This document shows, piece by piece, positions 34,799 to 44,152 of a DNA stretch of 64,000 bases. A program made the translations under genes and the position numbers. Source of the stretch: G963663365 sp963663365 (lineage in GTDB: Bacteria; Hinthialibacterota; Hinthialibacteria; Hinthialibacterales; G963663365); NCBI GenBank assembly GCA_963663365.2, contig CAXXIH010000004.1, positions 682,001 to 746,000 of the forward strand. Direction: 5' to 3'. Below the pieces are notes generated by a model. The model had not been told where the DNA came from and made no database searches. It was given only the letters and a program-made list of their open reading frames with translations. Position 1 is the stretch's first letter, and every line of letters starts with the position of its first letter.

Positions 34799-34886
34799 TG
34801 GCATAAATCTTTGCAATAGCATAATACGGGCCTAAGCGGCACATGAGCACCAGAATTAACCTTATTCGTGGGGTGTTTTAGTTTTT

Positions 34887-36512
34887 ATGGATCAGCGCCT
34901 TCAGCTTCAGATGACGATGAGCCAAAAGCTCATCATGACACCTCAAATGCAACAATCGATTCAATTGTTGCAGATGAACTCATTGGAGCTGGCCGAAATG
35001 ATCGAGCAGGAGATGGTCGACAATCCCCTGCTTGAGGCCATTGAAGACGAAGATACCAACGATACTTCGCTTCTTAATCCTGATGAACAGGCTGATAGCG
35101 ACGAATTTGGCTCATCTGATAGTGAAGATTCATTTACGCTTGAGTCAAATGGCTCCGATCAAGAGCCTATACAAAGCGACAGGAATGAAGGCGGTAATGG
35201 TGAAGCCGATACCGATGATTTCCTAGCCGGATTCGAAAGCGGGATCGTAGATGGTTCTGAGGATCTGGGCGGAAACGAACAGATCGCCGAGGAGCTTGCA
35301 GAAAAGGGTACCATCCAGCTCGATGACGAGTGGGAAAGCTACTTCACAGATTCAAGCGACATCGGTTCGGAAATGCCCTATAGCGTCAGCAGCATTGCCG
35401 AGAGCAATGACGATGAGTATCAATCCCAATTGGCAGAAGTCGAGGATTTGCGTGATCATTTAACCCGCCAGCTGGCTGTGGCGGCTCACGATCCGGATAT
35501 TGCCGAAGTTGTCGCCTATTTGATCGATAATCTGGATGATGATGGATATCTGCAAATCACCGTTGAGGAAGCCGCGGATTATTTTGACGATTATACGGAA
35601 TTCATCGAAGAGGCTCTGACACTGTTACAAGGTTTCGATCCACCCGGTATCGGTGCAAGAAATCTGGTTGAGTGTTTAGAGATTCAATGCCGCCACCATG
35701 GCTATAAAGATCCAAATATCTACGAGATTCTCCACAACCATATGGAGGATCTGGAACGCCGCCGGTTCCGTGAATTGGCCCGGAAACTGGGTACAACCGA
35801 GCAGCACATCCAAGAGATCGTTGATATAATTACGCACCTCGATCCCCGCCCGGGAAGGCAATATGTCCCCACGCAAAACGAATACGTAACACCGGATGCG
35901 TTTATCGAATTTGAACGTGGTGAATACACCGTCCGTCTTGCGGACGATAGCACCCCGCCTTTGCGTATTAGCCGCCGCTATAAAGAAATGCTCTATGACC
36001 GGGACAACTTGACCAACGAAGAATTGGATTTCGTTAAAAAGAAATTTCAGGCGGCTGTCTGGTTGATTAAAAACGTCGAGCAACGAAAACGTACGCTTTA
36101 CCGGGTAACAAAGGCGATTCTAGAAGCGCAGCAAGAGTTCTTTGAAGAGGGCATCACGGCGCTCAAACCCATGAAATTGCGCGATATCGCCGATGAGTTG
36201 GGGATGCATGAGGCTACAGTCTGCCGCGTTGTAAATGGCAAATACGTACAAACTCCACGAGGATTGTTTGAATTAAAATATTTCTTTAGCACCGGCCTCG
36301 ATGGAGATAGCGGCGATTCATCCAACAAAGCGGTTATGGAACATATTCGCGCTTTGATTGAAGATGAAAATCAGTTGAAGCCTCTCTCCGATCAAAAGAT
36401 CACCGATTTGCTTAAAAAGGAACACGGCATCAAAGTCGCCCGCCGCACGGTCGCCAAATACCGTGAAAAAATGGGCATTCTCCCGACCAGCAAACGTAAA
36501 CGCGTCTCATAG
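34887..36512 (+). CDS. rpoN: RNA polymerase sigma-54 factor
   Basis: 541 residues, longer than the usual 470-490 because the acidic region II (about 55-180, rich in Asp, Glu, Ser) is expanded. Region I is the Gln/Leu-rich MDQRLQLQMTMSQKLIMTPQMQQSIQLLQ. The core-binding part includes QGFDPPGIGARNLVECLEIQ, HLDPRPGRQY and the helix-turn-helix MKLRDIADELGMHEATVCRV. The RpoN box ARRTVAKYREKMGI that reads the -24 element is intact. Sigma-54 needs an AAA+ activator, none of which is in this window; a candidate target promoter is at 43958-43973. Confidence 0.97.
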   Translation: MDQRLQLQMTMSQKLIMTPQMQQSIQLLQMNSLELAEMIEQEMVDNPLLEAIEDEDTNDTSLLNPDEQADSDEFGSSDSEDSFTLESNGSDQEPIQSDRNEGGNGEADTDDFLAGFESGIVDGSEDLGGNEQIAEELAEKGTIQLDDEWESYFTDSSDIGSEMPYSVSSIAESNDDEYQSQLAEVEDLRDHLTRQLAVAAHDPDIAEVVAYLIDNLDDDGYLQITVEEAADYFDDYTEFIEEALTLLQGFDPPGIGARNLVECLEIQCRHHGYKDPNIYEILHNHMEDLERRRFRELARKLGTTEQHIQEIVDIITHLDPRPGRQYVPTQNEYVTPDAFIEFERGEYTVRLADDSTPPLRISRRYKEMLYDRDNLTNEELDFVKKKFQAAVWLIKNVEQRKRTLYRVTKAILEAQQEFFEEGITALKPMKLRDIADELGMHEATVCRVVNGKYVQTPRGLFELKYFFSTGLDGDSGDSSNKAVMEHIRALIEDENQLKPLSDQKITDLLKKEHGIKVARRTVAKYREKMGILPTSKRKRVS

Positions 36513-36590
36513 CCCCCTCTCTACCCATAATCTCTATTGTGGATTTTCTCGGCAGAGTACTTCCTCAATAACCAACTGGATCACTTCGCC

Positions 36591-36700
36591 CCGCAGGGTG
36601 CCGACCAACTACATCTTTCACTCGCACTCCGAAATTGTGAGCCGTTAGGTCCCGCTTTAGCGGGATCCACGGCGGTCACGCCGCGTGCCCCCCCCGGGGG
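36591..36700. repeat. Dispersed structured intergenic repeat, copy C (partial)
   Basis: Only the downstream blocks of copies A and B: GCAGGGTGCCGACCA, CGAAATTGTGAGCCGTTAGG and TCCACGGCGGTCACGCCGCG. Within it, GTCCCGCTTTAGCGGGAT forms an extra small hairpin not in the other copies. It lies at the 3' end of the adenine methylase gene. Confidence 0.7.
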
Positions 36701-36701
36701 C

Positions 36702-37757
36702 TCACGTTCCGATCAAGAGCACTTCCCGGGTTTCATCCGGTTTAGAGAGGGCATAAGAATATTTCTCGGAATACTCAATACGTACATCCCGTTTGACTTT
36801 GCCCAACAATTCGGCGAGTTCATTCACACTGGGGATACCGTTATTCCGGTATGAAACGACTAATTTAGAAGAAGAATAATTTTTAAATAGCCGGTCGAAG
36901 GCCTGATAGATGCGATTACGATCACACCACACAGGTTTCTCGTGACGAATCGGCTTGTGCCGGCGCGAAAGATCCAGAAGTTCCAGCCATTTATCGTAAT
37001 TGATGATTCCTTCTAAGAAATGATAGAAATCAAGATAATCCACGCCATTGCCTTTGTGGCTTAAGTACGGTGTGTCGATATAAACCAGTTCTGCTTTGGC
37101 ATCCACAAAAAAGGCATCCCGGCATAAAGCCCGATGCCGGTGCCCATTCGAGAACACGGCCTCATTGCCTTCTTCAACAAAATTAATGAAATGCTGCGCA
37201 AATGGCGTATCCCAGGTGATTTTGTTACCGAATGACCGCTCCACATCGCGCGTGCGCATATCCAGGTTTGCACGATGGAATAGATTATAAGGACGTTTAA
37301 TGATGCATGATTGAAAAAGCGCCCGGTAGGCCAACGCGCGTTTGTACTTATCCCGCAAGGTGGGGATATTCTGCGCGACCATATCTAACCAACGGTTCTC
37401 TTCGTCGAGATAGAACAAACCCTCAAAGTTGCGGGCGATTGTGTCTTTATAGGTTTGTCCGGGGCGGCGGGTAAGGATTTGATCGACATCCCCAATCGTC
37501 AGCCGGGTATGATCATTTTCGATCAGCGCCAGTCCGTTGATCGTATTTGAAGCCAAAATATCGTTATAGAGACAGCGCCTGCCTTGTGTCTTGAAATAAT
37601 AGGAGACAGACCCCGTGCCGCCGAAGAGATCGAGTATGCTTTCAAAGTCGATATCCCGCAGGCAGGTTCCGATCCAATCGACAAGTTTAGCTTTGCTTCC
37701 TTGATAGCGCGTGGATGGCAACGGGCGCTGGTTTTGGGTGTCCTGAATTAAAACCAT
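36702..37757 (-). CDS. Solitary D12-class DNA adenine methyltransferase
   Basis: 351 residues. PLPSTRYQGSKAKLVDWI and DLFGGTGSVSYYFK (motif I, SAM binding) then YIDTPYLSHKG, the catalytic (D/N)PPY motif in the form DTPY, and VDYLDFYHFLEG. These are features of D12-class N6-adenine methylases (Dam-like, alpha group). The recognition site cannot be told. No restriction gene is adjacent, so it could be an orphan regulator methylase or the remains of a restriction-modification pair. Its 3' end touches repeat copy C. Confidence 0.85.
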   Translation of the reverse strand: MVLIQDTQNQRPLPSTRYQGSKAKLVDWIGTCLRDIDFESILDLFGGTGSVSYYFKTQGRRCLYNDILASNTINGLALIENDHTRLTIGDVDQILTRRPGQTYKDTIARNFEGLFYLDEENRWLDMVAQNIPTLRDKYKRALAYRALFQSCIIKRPYNLFHRANLDMRTRDVERSFGNKITWDTPFAQHFINFVEEGNEAVFSNGHRHRALCRDAFFVDAKAELVYIDTPYLSHKGNGVDYLDFYHFLEGIINYDKWLELLDLSRRHKPIRHEKPVWCDRNRIYQAFDRLFKNYSSSKLVVSYRNNGIPSVNELAELLGKVKRDVRIEYSEKYSYALSKPDETREVLLIGT

Positions 37758-38027
37758 CTATACAATTCACCATGTGACCGATGTTTGCCAAGATGTCCGA
37801 AGCTGTTGCACACGATGAAACAACCACCCGCCATAACGGGTGTAAAGTCAGTGTAATACAGCCATCCTCCCCCTTCTAGGCTGGCGAATGAATCGAAATA
37901 CTGCTCAGGCAATCGTATGAGGTGTACTTTACGTTCGTCCCGGAATCGCTAACAGTTATGGTCGTTATCTCTAAATTCGTTTTGCTATTCAGGCTGGCGG
38001 CGGTCGGTTTATAGGATTGATGCCGTT

Positions 38028-39134
38028 ATGGATCAAACGAGTCAAGAAAATACCCGCGCTCATCCGGAAGAAATCCATCGTCTGCTCATTGTAGATGATG
38101 ACCATGCGGTTCGACGTTCCGTTCGCCTGGCCCTGATTGATGCGGGTTATGCGGCGGATACCGCTCAAGACTCTGATGAGGCGTCAAGACTCCTTTCTAT
38201 CTTTAATTACGACCTTGTGCTTACCGACATCAAAATGCCCGGCCGTAGCGGACTGGAGTTGGTGGCCGAAGTACGCGAAATGCAGCCTTCCGCCGCCATT
38301 GTCGTCTTTACTGCCTATCCTTCATTAGGCTCAACCATCGAGGCAATTCGCTTGAAGGCGGATGATTACCTCATCAAGCCCATCAAACTTGAAGACTTAT
38401 ATGCCTGCATTGGGCGGGTCCTTGAGAGACGTGCGCGTGAGCAGAGCCGGACAGCCACAGCCAGTCAGCTTCTTTTGCTTCATACGGTATTGGAGGGTGT
38501 GCTCCAAGAAACCGGGATAAATCTTTTGGTTACTGATGATGCCGGTGTCATTCTTTTCGCCAACCGGTTGCTGGATGGCGCATTTGAAGACGGCCTCATG
38601 GGCAAGAGTATTTACCACTTTCAAGAAGACAAAAGCGAATCCGAGCTGCCATGGAGCAATATTGTCACAGTCATCGAAAAAGCCGCCGCTCAGAATTCGG
38701 ACAGGACCGGCTATCAGCTGGAAATACCGCCTGAGAAATTCGGACCGGAACTTAGTGAAGCCTTTCAAAGCAAAGTCGCCATCACGGCCAGGCTAATCCG
38801 TAGTGCAGACAGGAATTATGCAATTACGTTTTTGCGCCCCTCCGATTCGCCAATTCTCGATGATCAAAATTCAAAACTGCAAGGCGAAATCGAAGCATCG
38901 CGGGCTGGCGTCAAATGGATCGCGGACCGCTTTAGCGGACCTTTGACGGGGCTTCTGCTTGCGTCGCAGGCTGGGCTGCGTCAGGCGCAGACGGGTGGAA
39001 CGGATCCATATTTATTAAAAAATATCGAGCAAGAAAGCCAAAAACTACGAAAAGCCGTCAATGAAGCGCTTGAGGCCTCAAAAGAGCCCGAATTTAATTT
39101 CAGCAATTTTCAACCGCCATCTGTAACCGGCTAA
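38028..39134 (+). CDS. Response-regulator-like protein: REC + PAS, no clear output domain
   Basis: 368 residues. 1-130: receiver domain (LLIVDDDHAVRR, acceptor Asp in DLVLTDIKMPGRSG, VVFTAY, YLIKPIKLE). 150-260: PAS-like domain (ETGINLLVTDDAGVILFANRLL). The rest is helical (GVKWIADRFSGPLTGLLLAS, NIEQESQKLRKAVNEALEAS), reminiscent of a histidine-kinase dimerisation helix, but no His-phosphorylation box or ATP-binding domain follows. It may be a phosphorelay adaptor. No kinase partner is adjacent. Confidence 0.75.
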   Translation: MDQTSQENTRAHPEEIHRLLIVDDDHAVRRSVRLALIDAGYAADTAQDSDEASRLLSIFNYDLVLTDIKMPGRSGLELVAEVREMQPSAAIVVFTAYPSLGSTIEAIRLKADDYLIKPIKLEDLYACIGRVLERRAREQSRTATASQLLLLHTVLEGVLQETGINLLVTDDAGVILFANRLLDGAFEDGLMGKSIYHFQEDKSESELPWSNIVTVIEKAAAQNSDRTGYQLEIPPEKFGPELSEAFQSKVAITARLIRSADRNYAITFLRPSDSPILDDQNSKLQGEIEASRAGVKWIADRFSGPLTGLLLASQAGLRQAQTGGTDPYLLKNIEQESQKLRKAVNEALEASKEPEFNFSNFQPPSVTG

Positions 39135-39302
39135 CACCTCCCACCGGAACCAACTTCGATGTTTGCGGGCCGTCTGCTAATCTCACCGGACGGCATGCAG
39201 TTGACTGTCCGGGCTCCACCGGACATCTTCAACATCCGGACCGCATGGGCAACATTAAATCAACACATCATCGGTATTCCATTGCGGCAAATGGCTTCGT
39301 CA

Positions 39303-40187
39303 ATGAATAAACAACCGCAAGTTTCTGTCATAATTCCTGCATATAATGAAGCGCCCCGGCTTCCGGGGGTTTTAGAGGCATTCGCAAAAATCTGGCATCA
39401 GGGCGGGTATGAAATCATCGTTGTGGACGACGCGTCGGAAGACAACACCGCGGAGGTGGCCACGCGTGCAGGTCTCGCCGGATTGCGAGTGATCAGAAAT
39501 CCCCAACGGAAGGGATATGGTGGAGCAATTAAAACGGGTATTCGTGCTTCTCATGGGGAACTCATAGCTTTTTTGGACGCTGATGGCCAACACCGTCCGG
39601 AAGAATTAGGCCAACTGATCGACAAACTCCGTGAAGGCGTTGATATGGTAATTGGGGCTCGGGATGAAGAAGCCCTAAAAGCAAACGGCTGGACGCTTGG
39701 CCGTAAATTTCTCAAATGGCTTGGCCGTTATTTGGTTGAAGTTGATATCCCCGATTTGAACAGTGGTTTCCGGGTTGTACGCCGTGAGGTTTTAATCGAC
39801 CTTATGCCAATGCTTCCCAATGGATTCTCCCTCTCGACAACTTGCACACTGGGAGCGCATAAGGCCGGTTATGGCGTGCTTTATATGCCGATTCGAATAC
39901 GTCCCCGGGAAGGCAGCAAGACGCGGGTTCGAATTTGGAAAGATGCGCCGCGCACGCTTATGCTCATCGTTCGCCTGATCGCCTTGTTCAATCCGCTTAA
40001 AGTTTTTTTGCCGGTTTCGCTTATGCTTTTTTTCCTGGCCGGAGCCTACACAATCTTCGATAGTTTCCTGGAAAGCAAAGCAAATATTCCCGATGGTGCC
40101 GTATTCTTAGCCGTCGCCGGAATCGTCACATTCTGTTTCGGAATTCTTGCCGATCAAATTTCGGTTATGCGCCGAAGCCCCTCCTAG
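39303..40187 (+). CDS. GT2 glycosyltransferase, dolichol-phosphate-mannose-synthase-like, with membrane tail
   Basis: 294 residues from ATG 39303 (39291 is also possible; the frame is open from 39159 but that part is not conserved). SVIIPAYNEAPRL, EIIVVDDASEDNT, GYGGAIKTGIRASHGELIAFLDADGQHRPEEL is the GT-A fold with its DxD metal motif. FKWLGRYLVE and LNSGFRVVRREV match the polyprenyl-phosphate group (DPM1/ArnC-like). Two C-terminal hydrophobic helices (FLPVSLMLFFLAGAYTIF and GAVFLAVAGIVTFCFGILA) anchor it. Probably loads a sugar onto a lipid carrier. Confidence 0.85.
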   Translation: MNKQPQVSVIIPAYNEAPRLPGVLEAFAKIWHQGGYEIIVVDDASEDNTAEVATRAGLAGLRVIRNPQRKGYGGAIKTGIRASHGELIAFLDADGQHRPEELGQLIDKLREGVDMVIGARDEEALKANGWTLGRKFLKWLGRYLVEVDIPDLNSGFRVVRREVLIDLMPMLPNGFSLSTTCTLGAHKAGYGVLYMPIRIRPREGSKTRVRIWKDAPRTLMLIVRLIALFNPLKVFLPVSLMLFFLAGAYTIFDSFLESKANIPDGAVFLAVAGIVTFCFGILADQISVMRRSPS

Positions 40188-40229
40188 ACGGTACGGGACT
40201 TCTATATCACATATGCAGAGGCGGAAATC

Positions 40230-42134
40230 ATGCTGAAGAATCACCCTATTTCACAGTTGACCGTTACGGCTGCAATCGTCCTATCAGCGATGTTTACGCT
40301 GCCCAATCCCGCCCTGGCTCAGGAAAATGAAGGTGCCATCGAAGGTGTGGTGGCCATACTTCCCATACAATGGAGCCCCGAGGTCAAATCCCGCGCGCGC
40401 CTAAAAGAGCCGGAATTACCCAATGTCTTCCGCGCAATCCTCTATAAAGAATTCGAGCCTCTAGGTTACCAAGACATCCCGCTGGAAACGGTTGATAGCA
40501 AACTTAAGGATGCCGGACTCGCTCAAGAAGAGCAGCTTGAAGCCGCCGATGGCCAGGCGTTGGCCGATGCGTTGGGATGCCAGGGCGTTCTCAGCGGCTC
40601 GATCACCAAATTCTCTACAACTTACAGCGTGCTCTATAACGAGGTGCAGTTGGAGGCTGTGCTCACACTTACGGCCGTGCCTTCGGGCGAAGTGATTTGG
40701 TCGAAAACACAAAAGCAGTCCCTGCACGGCGGCATCGTTCTTAAAAGCGGACAGGCATTGGATGTCTTAGGAGAACTTCAAACGAGCGATGCCAAAGTCG
40801 CTCAAGAAGTCCAGGTTGTGGTATCCGACACCGTCGGAGCGCTTTTACGTAGCATGCCGCCGCCTAAATTGACCTCCGTAACCGTCCCTCTGATTACCTC
40901 CACCAAGGTCATCAAAGAAGGCGACAAGGTTGGAAATGCCTTTCATATCGCCTTTCAGGGAACACCGGGTTGCAAGGCCAGCTTCGATTTGGCGGGTTTG
41001 CACCGAGGAATTCCCGCTATCGAGGTTGAGCCGGGACTGTATCAGGGGCTCTATGTGCTCCAAGAGGGCGACTTGAATAGAATCTGGGCCGTCATCGCTT
41101 GTTTGACAGACTCTCTGGGTTTATTGGCTGAAAAACCGGTTGAGGGATTTACGATTGCGTTTGCCACGGCAGATAGCTCTGCTGAATCGACAGGTGCATT
41201 TCAAGACATTGACTCTGTTGAATCCGATAAGAAAAAGGACCGTGAAAAGAGAAAAAGCAGCAAAAGTCTTGTCGAAATTTCGCCCGATTGGGACCGGCGT
41301 GAGCCCATTAAAATCGCCGTCTTGCCTTTCACCATCGAAAAGAAGGGCAAGGCTGAAGGAACCGCTGTCCTTCGACGTGAAATCTATTCACGCTTAGGTG
41401 ATGTCGATGGTTTTGAGCTCATCGAACCGGCCGCCGTGGATTTCCTTCTTCAAAAGGCCGGTATCGATCCATCGGCGGCGAGTGATGAGAATCCGCAAAA
41501 ACTTGGCGAACTTTTAGATGTTGATGCTGTATTGGCGGGCACGGTAACCAAATGGGGCAAATCGTATGTCATCGTCGAAACCACAATCACTGCTGAAGGT
41601 GAGATTCGCCTAATCCACTGCGCCGATGGAGAACTCTTATGGAGGACTCGGCAAAAGGCAAAATACAGCAAAGGCTTAACGCGTATTCCCACAGGAATCG
41701 GAGGTTTGGCCTTTTCGACATTAAGCGCTTTGGCCAAAAAAGATGTCCTCTACCAGCTGGCCGCTCAGTTAGCCGAATCAATGGCTGCGACACTCAATCC
41801 AAACAATGACCTGAAGAAAAATGAAGAGGCAAAACCGGAGCCGGAACTGAAAAAAATCTCTGCTGAAGCCGTTCCGGACGGCGGCATTCAGTTGACTATG
41901 CAGGCCGAGCCGGATTGCAGAGCGGTTTATTCGCTGACGCGGGATATGAGCAACTTGCCGTTTAGTGAAATTGCACCGGGACTCTACAAGGCCACCTTCC
42001 TCCCCTTACCGGAATTCGAGATCGAACCTCAGAGTTTTAAAATCCGGCTTTTCAATAGCGATGGCTTGAGTGCGGAAAAAAATTACATTTGGAAAAACGC
42101 CCAACTGGAACCCATACCCGAATCCGAACAATAG
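40230..42134 (+). CDS. Exported protein with two tandem GNA1162/CsgG-like domains
   Basis: 634 residues, signal peptide (AIVLSAMFTLPNPALAQ). Two copies of one unit: residues 30-330 (VVAILPIQWSPEVKSR, ADALGCQGVLSGSITKFSTT, GEVIWSKTQKQSLHGGIV) and 350-630 (IKIAVLPFTIEKKGKAEG, LGELLDVDAVLAGTVTKWGK, GELLWRTRQKAKYSKGL). Each unit ends in a beta domain with 'A-x-Y-S/D-L-..-P-G-L-Y' (PAIEVEPGLYQG; FSEIAPGLYKATF). This fold is that of DUF799/GNA1162 and LpoB/CsgG-type envelope proteins. A linker rich in Lys/Ser joins the units. Role unknown; likely envelope assembly. Confidence 0.7.
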   Translation: MLKNHPISQLTVTAAIVLSAMFTLPNPALAQENEGAIEGVVAILPIQWSPEVKSRARLKEPELPNVFRAILYKEFEPLGYQDIPLETVDSKLKDAGLAQEEQLEAADGQALADALGCQGVLSGSITKFSTTYSVLYNEVQLEAVLTLTAVPSGEVIWSKTQKQSLHGGIVLKSGQALDVLGELQTSDAKVAQEVQVVVSDTVGALLRSMPPPKLTSVTVPLITSTKVIKEGDKVGNAFHIAFQGTPGCKASFDLAGLHRGIPAIEVEPGLYQGLYVLQEGDLNRIWAVIACLTDSLGLLAEKPVEGFTIAFATADSSAESTGAFQDIDSVESDKKKDREKRKSSKSLVEISPDWDRREPIKIAVLPFTIEKKGKAEGTAVLRREIYSRLGDVDGFELIEPAAVDFLLQKAGIDPSAASDENPQKLGELLDVDAVLAGTVTKWGKSYVIVETTITAEGEIRLIHCADGELLWRTRQKAKYSKGLTRIPTGIGGLAFSTLSALAKKDVLYQLAAQLAESMAATLNPNNDLKKNEEAKPEPELKKISAEAVPDGGIQLTMQAEPDCRAVYSLTRDMSNLPFSEIAPGLYKATFLPLPEFEIEPQSFKIRLFNSDGLSAEKNYIWKNAQLEPIPESEQ

Positions 42135-42241
42135 GCTATCTGGGGAGTGAAAAAGCCCCTCAATATGGATTATGAATTCGTAGGTTGGAGCTCATTTTAT
42201 AATTGGAAACCGTGAGATAAGTGGCTCGCGCGAAGGCATAA

Positions 42242-42667
42242 TTACAAATCTACACCGTTCTCGTCCCACTCTGCAGATTCGCGTCTCATGATGTGGCGGT
42301 CGATCCATTTTCTGGCTTCTTCACTACTTCGAAAAACTTTGGTTTCCCATGGCGATTTCTCTACATAAGCCAACCACATCCTGGAAAAGGCATAAACAAT
42401 ATCGCTGTCACCGGCAACGATTACGGCCATTCGTGGATTGTTGGCGGAGGCATCGATATCTTGCTTGGCAATCGCTCGTACTTGATCGGGTGTAAGAGAG
42501 GTTTTCTCAACACGGCTGAGATTAACAAACTGGTAGCGTAAATTTAAAAATCCCGGTAAACCATATATTTTTCTATTGGTCTTAATAATTTCTTCACCGC
42601 GAAGCTCGCCGCTGCAAATTACTTCTACACCGGCGCCATCGTCGACAAAATTAACTTCAACAGGCAT
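42242..42667 (-). CDS. SpoIIAA-like (STAS-related) small protein
   Basis: 141 residues, no signal or membrane segment. VICSGELRGEEIIKTNRKIY, LRYQFVNLSRVEKTSLTPDQ, MAVIVAGDSDIVYAFSRMWL and VFRSSEEARKWIDRHI match the SpoIIAA-like/STAS-like proteins common in bacteria, often next to signalling genes. Function unknown. Single gene; the GGDEF regulator lies upstream on the same strand, 315 bp away. Confidence 0.6.
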   Translation of the reverse strand: MPVEVNFVDDGAGVEVICSGELRGEEIIKTNRKIYGLPGFLNLRYQFVNLSRVEKTSLTPDQVRAIAKQDIDASANNPRMAVIVAGDSDIVYAFSRMWLAYVEKSPWETKVFRSSEEARKWIDRHIMRRESAEWDENGVDL

Positions 42668-42982
42668 TGTTCTTACCGTCGATCCTGGTTAAAACAAATG
42701 CCCCCCTGTTATAAAAATATAAATTTAATTTACCTGCCGCAATGCTAAATAATATGGTTTGCAATCTTGGAATCAATTACAAGACACAAACCATTATTTT
42801 TTACTATTTCCGTGAAAATATCGGTTAAGCATCCTTGGCAAATTGTCACGAATGTTCAATGGACAAGCAAAATCCACAAAAGTGAAACCGTAATTGCCGT
42901 GCGGAAGAATCTTAACAAAACATAAACGGCAACATCCTTAGTCACAAAAAAGGGGAAAGAAAACGAAGGCAACAAACGGCCT
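42668..42982. other. AT-rich 315-bp intergenic region
   Basis: Between the SpoIIAA-like gene and the diguanylate cyclase gene, both leftward. It contains A/T-rich stretches (for example around 42710-42740) suitable for a promoter of the SpoIIAA-like gene, but no clear -35/-10 pair, no inverted repeat of note and no gene. Confidence 0.4.
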
Positions 42983-43900
42983 TTATGCTGCAACTGTGCG
43001 GTTACGACCCCGGTTTTTGGCTTCATACAAGGCATTATCGGCGCGCTGCAACAATTCATCACCGCTCAATTTTTCATCATTGTGAGCGGTAGCCACCCCC
43101 AAACTGGCCGTAATGCGAATCCGGCTATCGTCATATTCAACGAGTGTATCTTCAATGCTTTCACGGACACGTTCTGCTACGATTCGCGCACCTGTCCGCC
43201 CGGTTTCCGGCAAAAGCATCAGGAATTCCTCGCCGCCATACCGTCCCACAACATCAGGAACGCGTTTGTTTTGACGTGCGATGCTGGCCGCCGCGCGTAA
43301 TACCTCATCTCCGGCCAAATGGCCGTAGGTATCATTGATGCGCTTGAAATGGTCAAGATCCATCATGATACAAGAGATGGAAGTCGCATAACGCCGTGCA
43401 CGATCCATTTCTTCCCGCAACCGTTCGAAAATCGTACGGCGGTTGAAGAGACCGGTAAGATCATCGGTCATCGCCAATTCGCGGTCACGATGTAACATCC
43501 GGCTGATACGGATCATCACACCAACGCGGGCAACGAATTCTTTTAAATGGTATGGCTTGATCATATAGTCAAAGGCGCCGCTGGTAAGACCTTCGACAAT
43601 TGTATCGACATCGCCATGCTGAGCAGTCTGAAGAATGATGGGAATATCTTGAGTGGCGCTTAGTCGCCGCAGCTCCGCGCATTGACGAAGCGCTATACGG
43701 TCCTTTAAATCCAAATCCAATATGATGACATCGGGATGTTGGCGTACCGCACGTTCAACCAGATCTTCTTCAACAGACACTTCGACAACATCGCATCCTT
43801 CAGCCATCAACATGGCCCGCATAAATGCCAAATCTTTTTTGTCGCGGTCTACTGCAAAAACAAGCGGTTTCTCGTTGGATTGTCCATCTACGACTTTTAT
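42983..43900 (-). CDS. REC-GGDEF diguanylate cyclase
   Basis: 305 residues from ATG 43900 (GGGAG upstream; a GTG at 43921 is less likely). Receiver domain: LVFAVDRDKKDLAFM, acceptor Asp in DVIILDLDLKDR, IILQTAQ, MIKPYHLKEF. GGDEF domain: DDLTGLFNRRTIFERL, CIMMDLDHFKRINDTYGH, and the active site GGEEF, with the inhibitory I-site RVPD exactly five residues before it. So it should make cyclic di-GMP, with product inhibition, in response to phosphorylation (PleD/WspR-like). A sigma-54-type promoter lies about 58 bases upstream of the start. Confidence 0.93.
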   Translation of the reverse strand: MKVVDGQSNEKPLVFAVDRDKKDLAFMRAMLMAEGCDVVEVSVEEDLVERAVRQHPDVIILDLDLKDRIALRQCAELRRLSATQDIPIILQTAQHGDVDTIVEGLTSGAFDYMIKPYHLKEFVARVGVMIRISRMLHRDRELAMTDDLTGLFNRRTIFERLREEMDRARRYATSISCIMMDLDHFKRINDTYGHLAGDEVLRAAASIARQNKRVPDVVGRYGGEEFLMLLPETGRTGARIVAERVRESIEDTLVEYDDSRIRITASLGVATAHNDEKLSGDELLQRADNALYEAKNRGRNRTVAA

Positions 43901-43957
43901 CATGTCCCTAAACTCCCACACCCTCTTATGATATTTACAATTAGACTATCACAGAAA

Positions 43958-43973
43958 TGCAAGAATTGCACCA
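43958..43973 (-). promoter_or_regulatory. Sigma-54 (-24/-12) promoter of the diguanylate cyclase gene
   Basis: On the minus strand TGGTGCAATTCTTGCA: GG (43972-43971), ten bases, GC (43960-43959), with TTGCA at -12. This matches TGGCAC-N5-TTGCA except for two bases in the -24 part. The start would be about 45 bases before the ATG at 43900. Confidence 0.65.
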
Positions 43974-44152
43974 AGAATCCGGGTAAAAAAAAGTTGCAAA
44001 TGATTGGCGCAATTCGTATCATTACTTGATAATTCCATAGGTTAAATTCGCCGTAAATGCTGTAAAATAAGCGTGATACACCTTTATGCACAATCTTGCA
44101 CACATCAGGCGTATCAATATGAGCCTATCATTTGTCTGATTTTGATACAGGT

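Noticed and set aside
34799..34815. Sigma-54-like box TGGCATAAATCTTTGCA upstream of rpoN
   Set aside because: The GG-to-GC distance is 11 bases, not 10, and a good sigma-70 promoter (TTGACA-N16-TACAAT) overlaps it.
43900..44103. 67-codon minus-strand frame overlapping the diguanylate cyclase start
   Set aside because: It overlaps the sigma-54 promoter and the gene start; unlikely to be coding.
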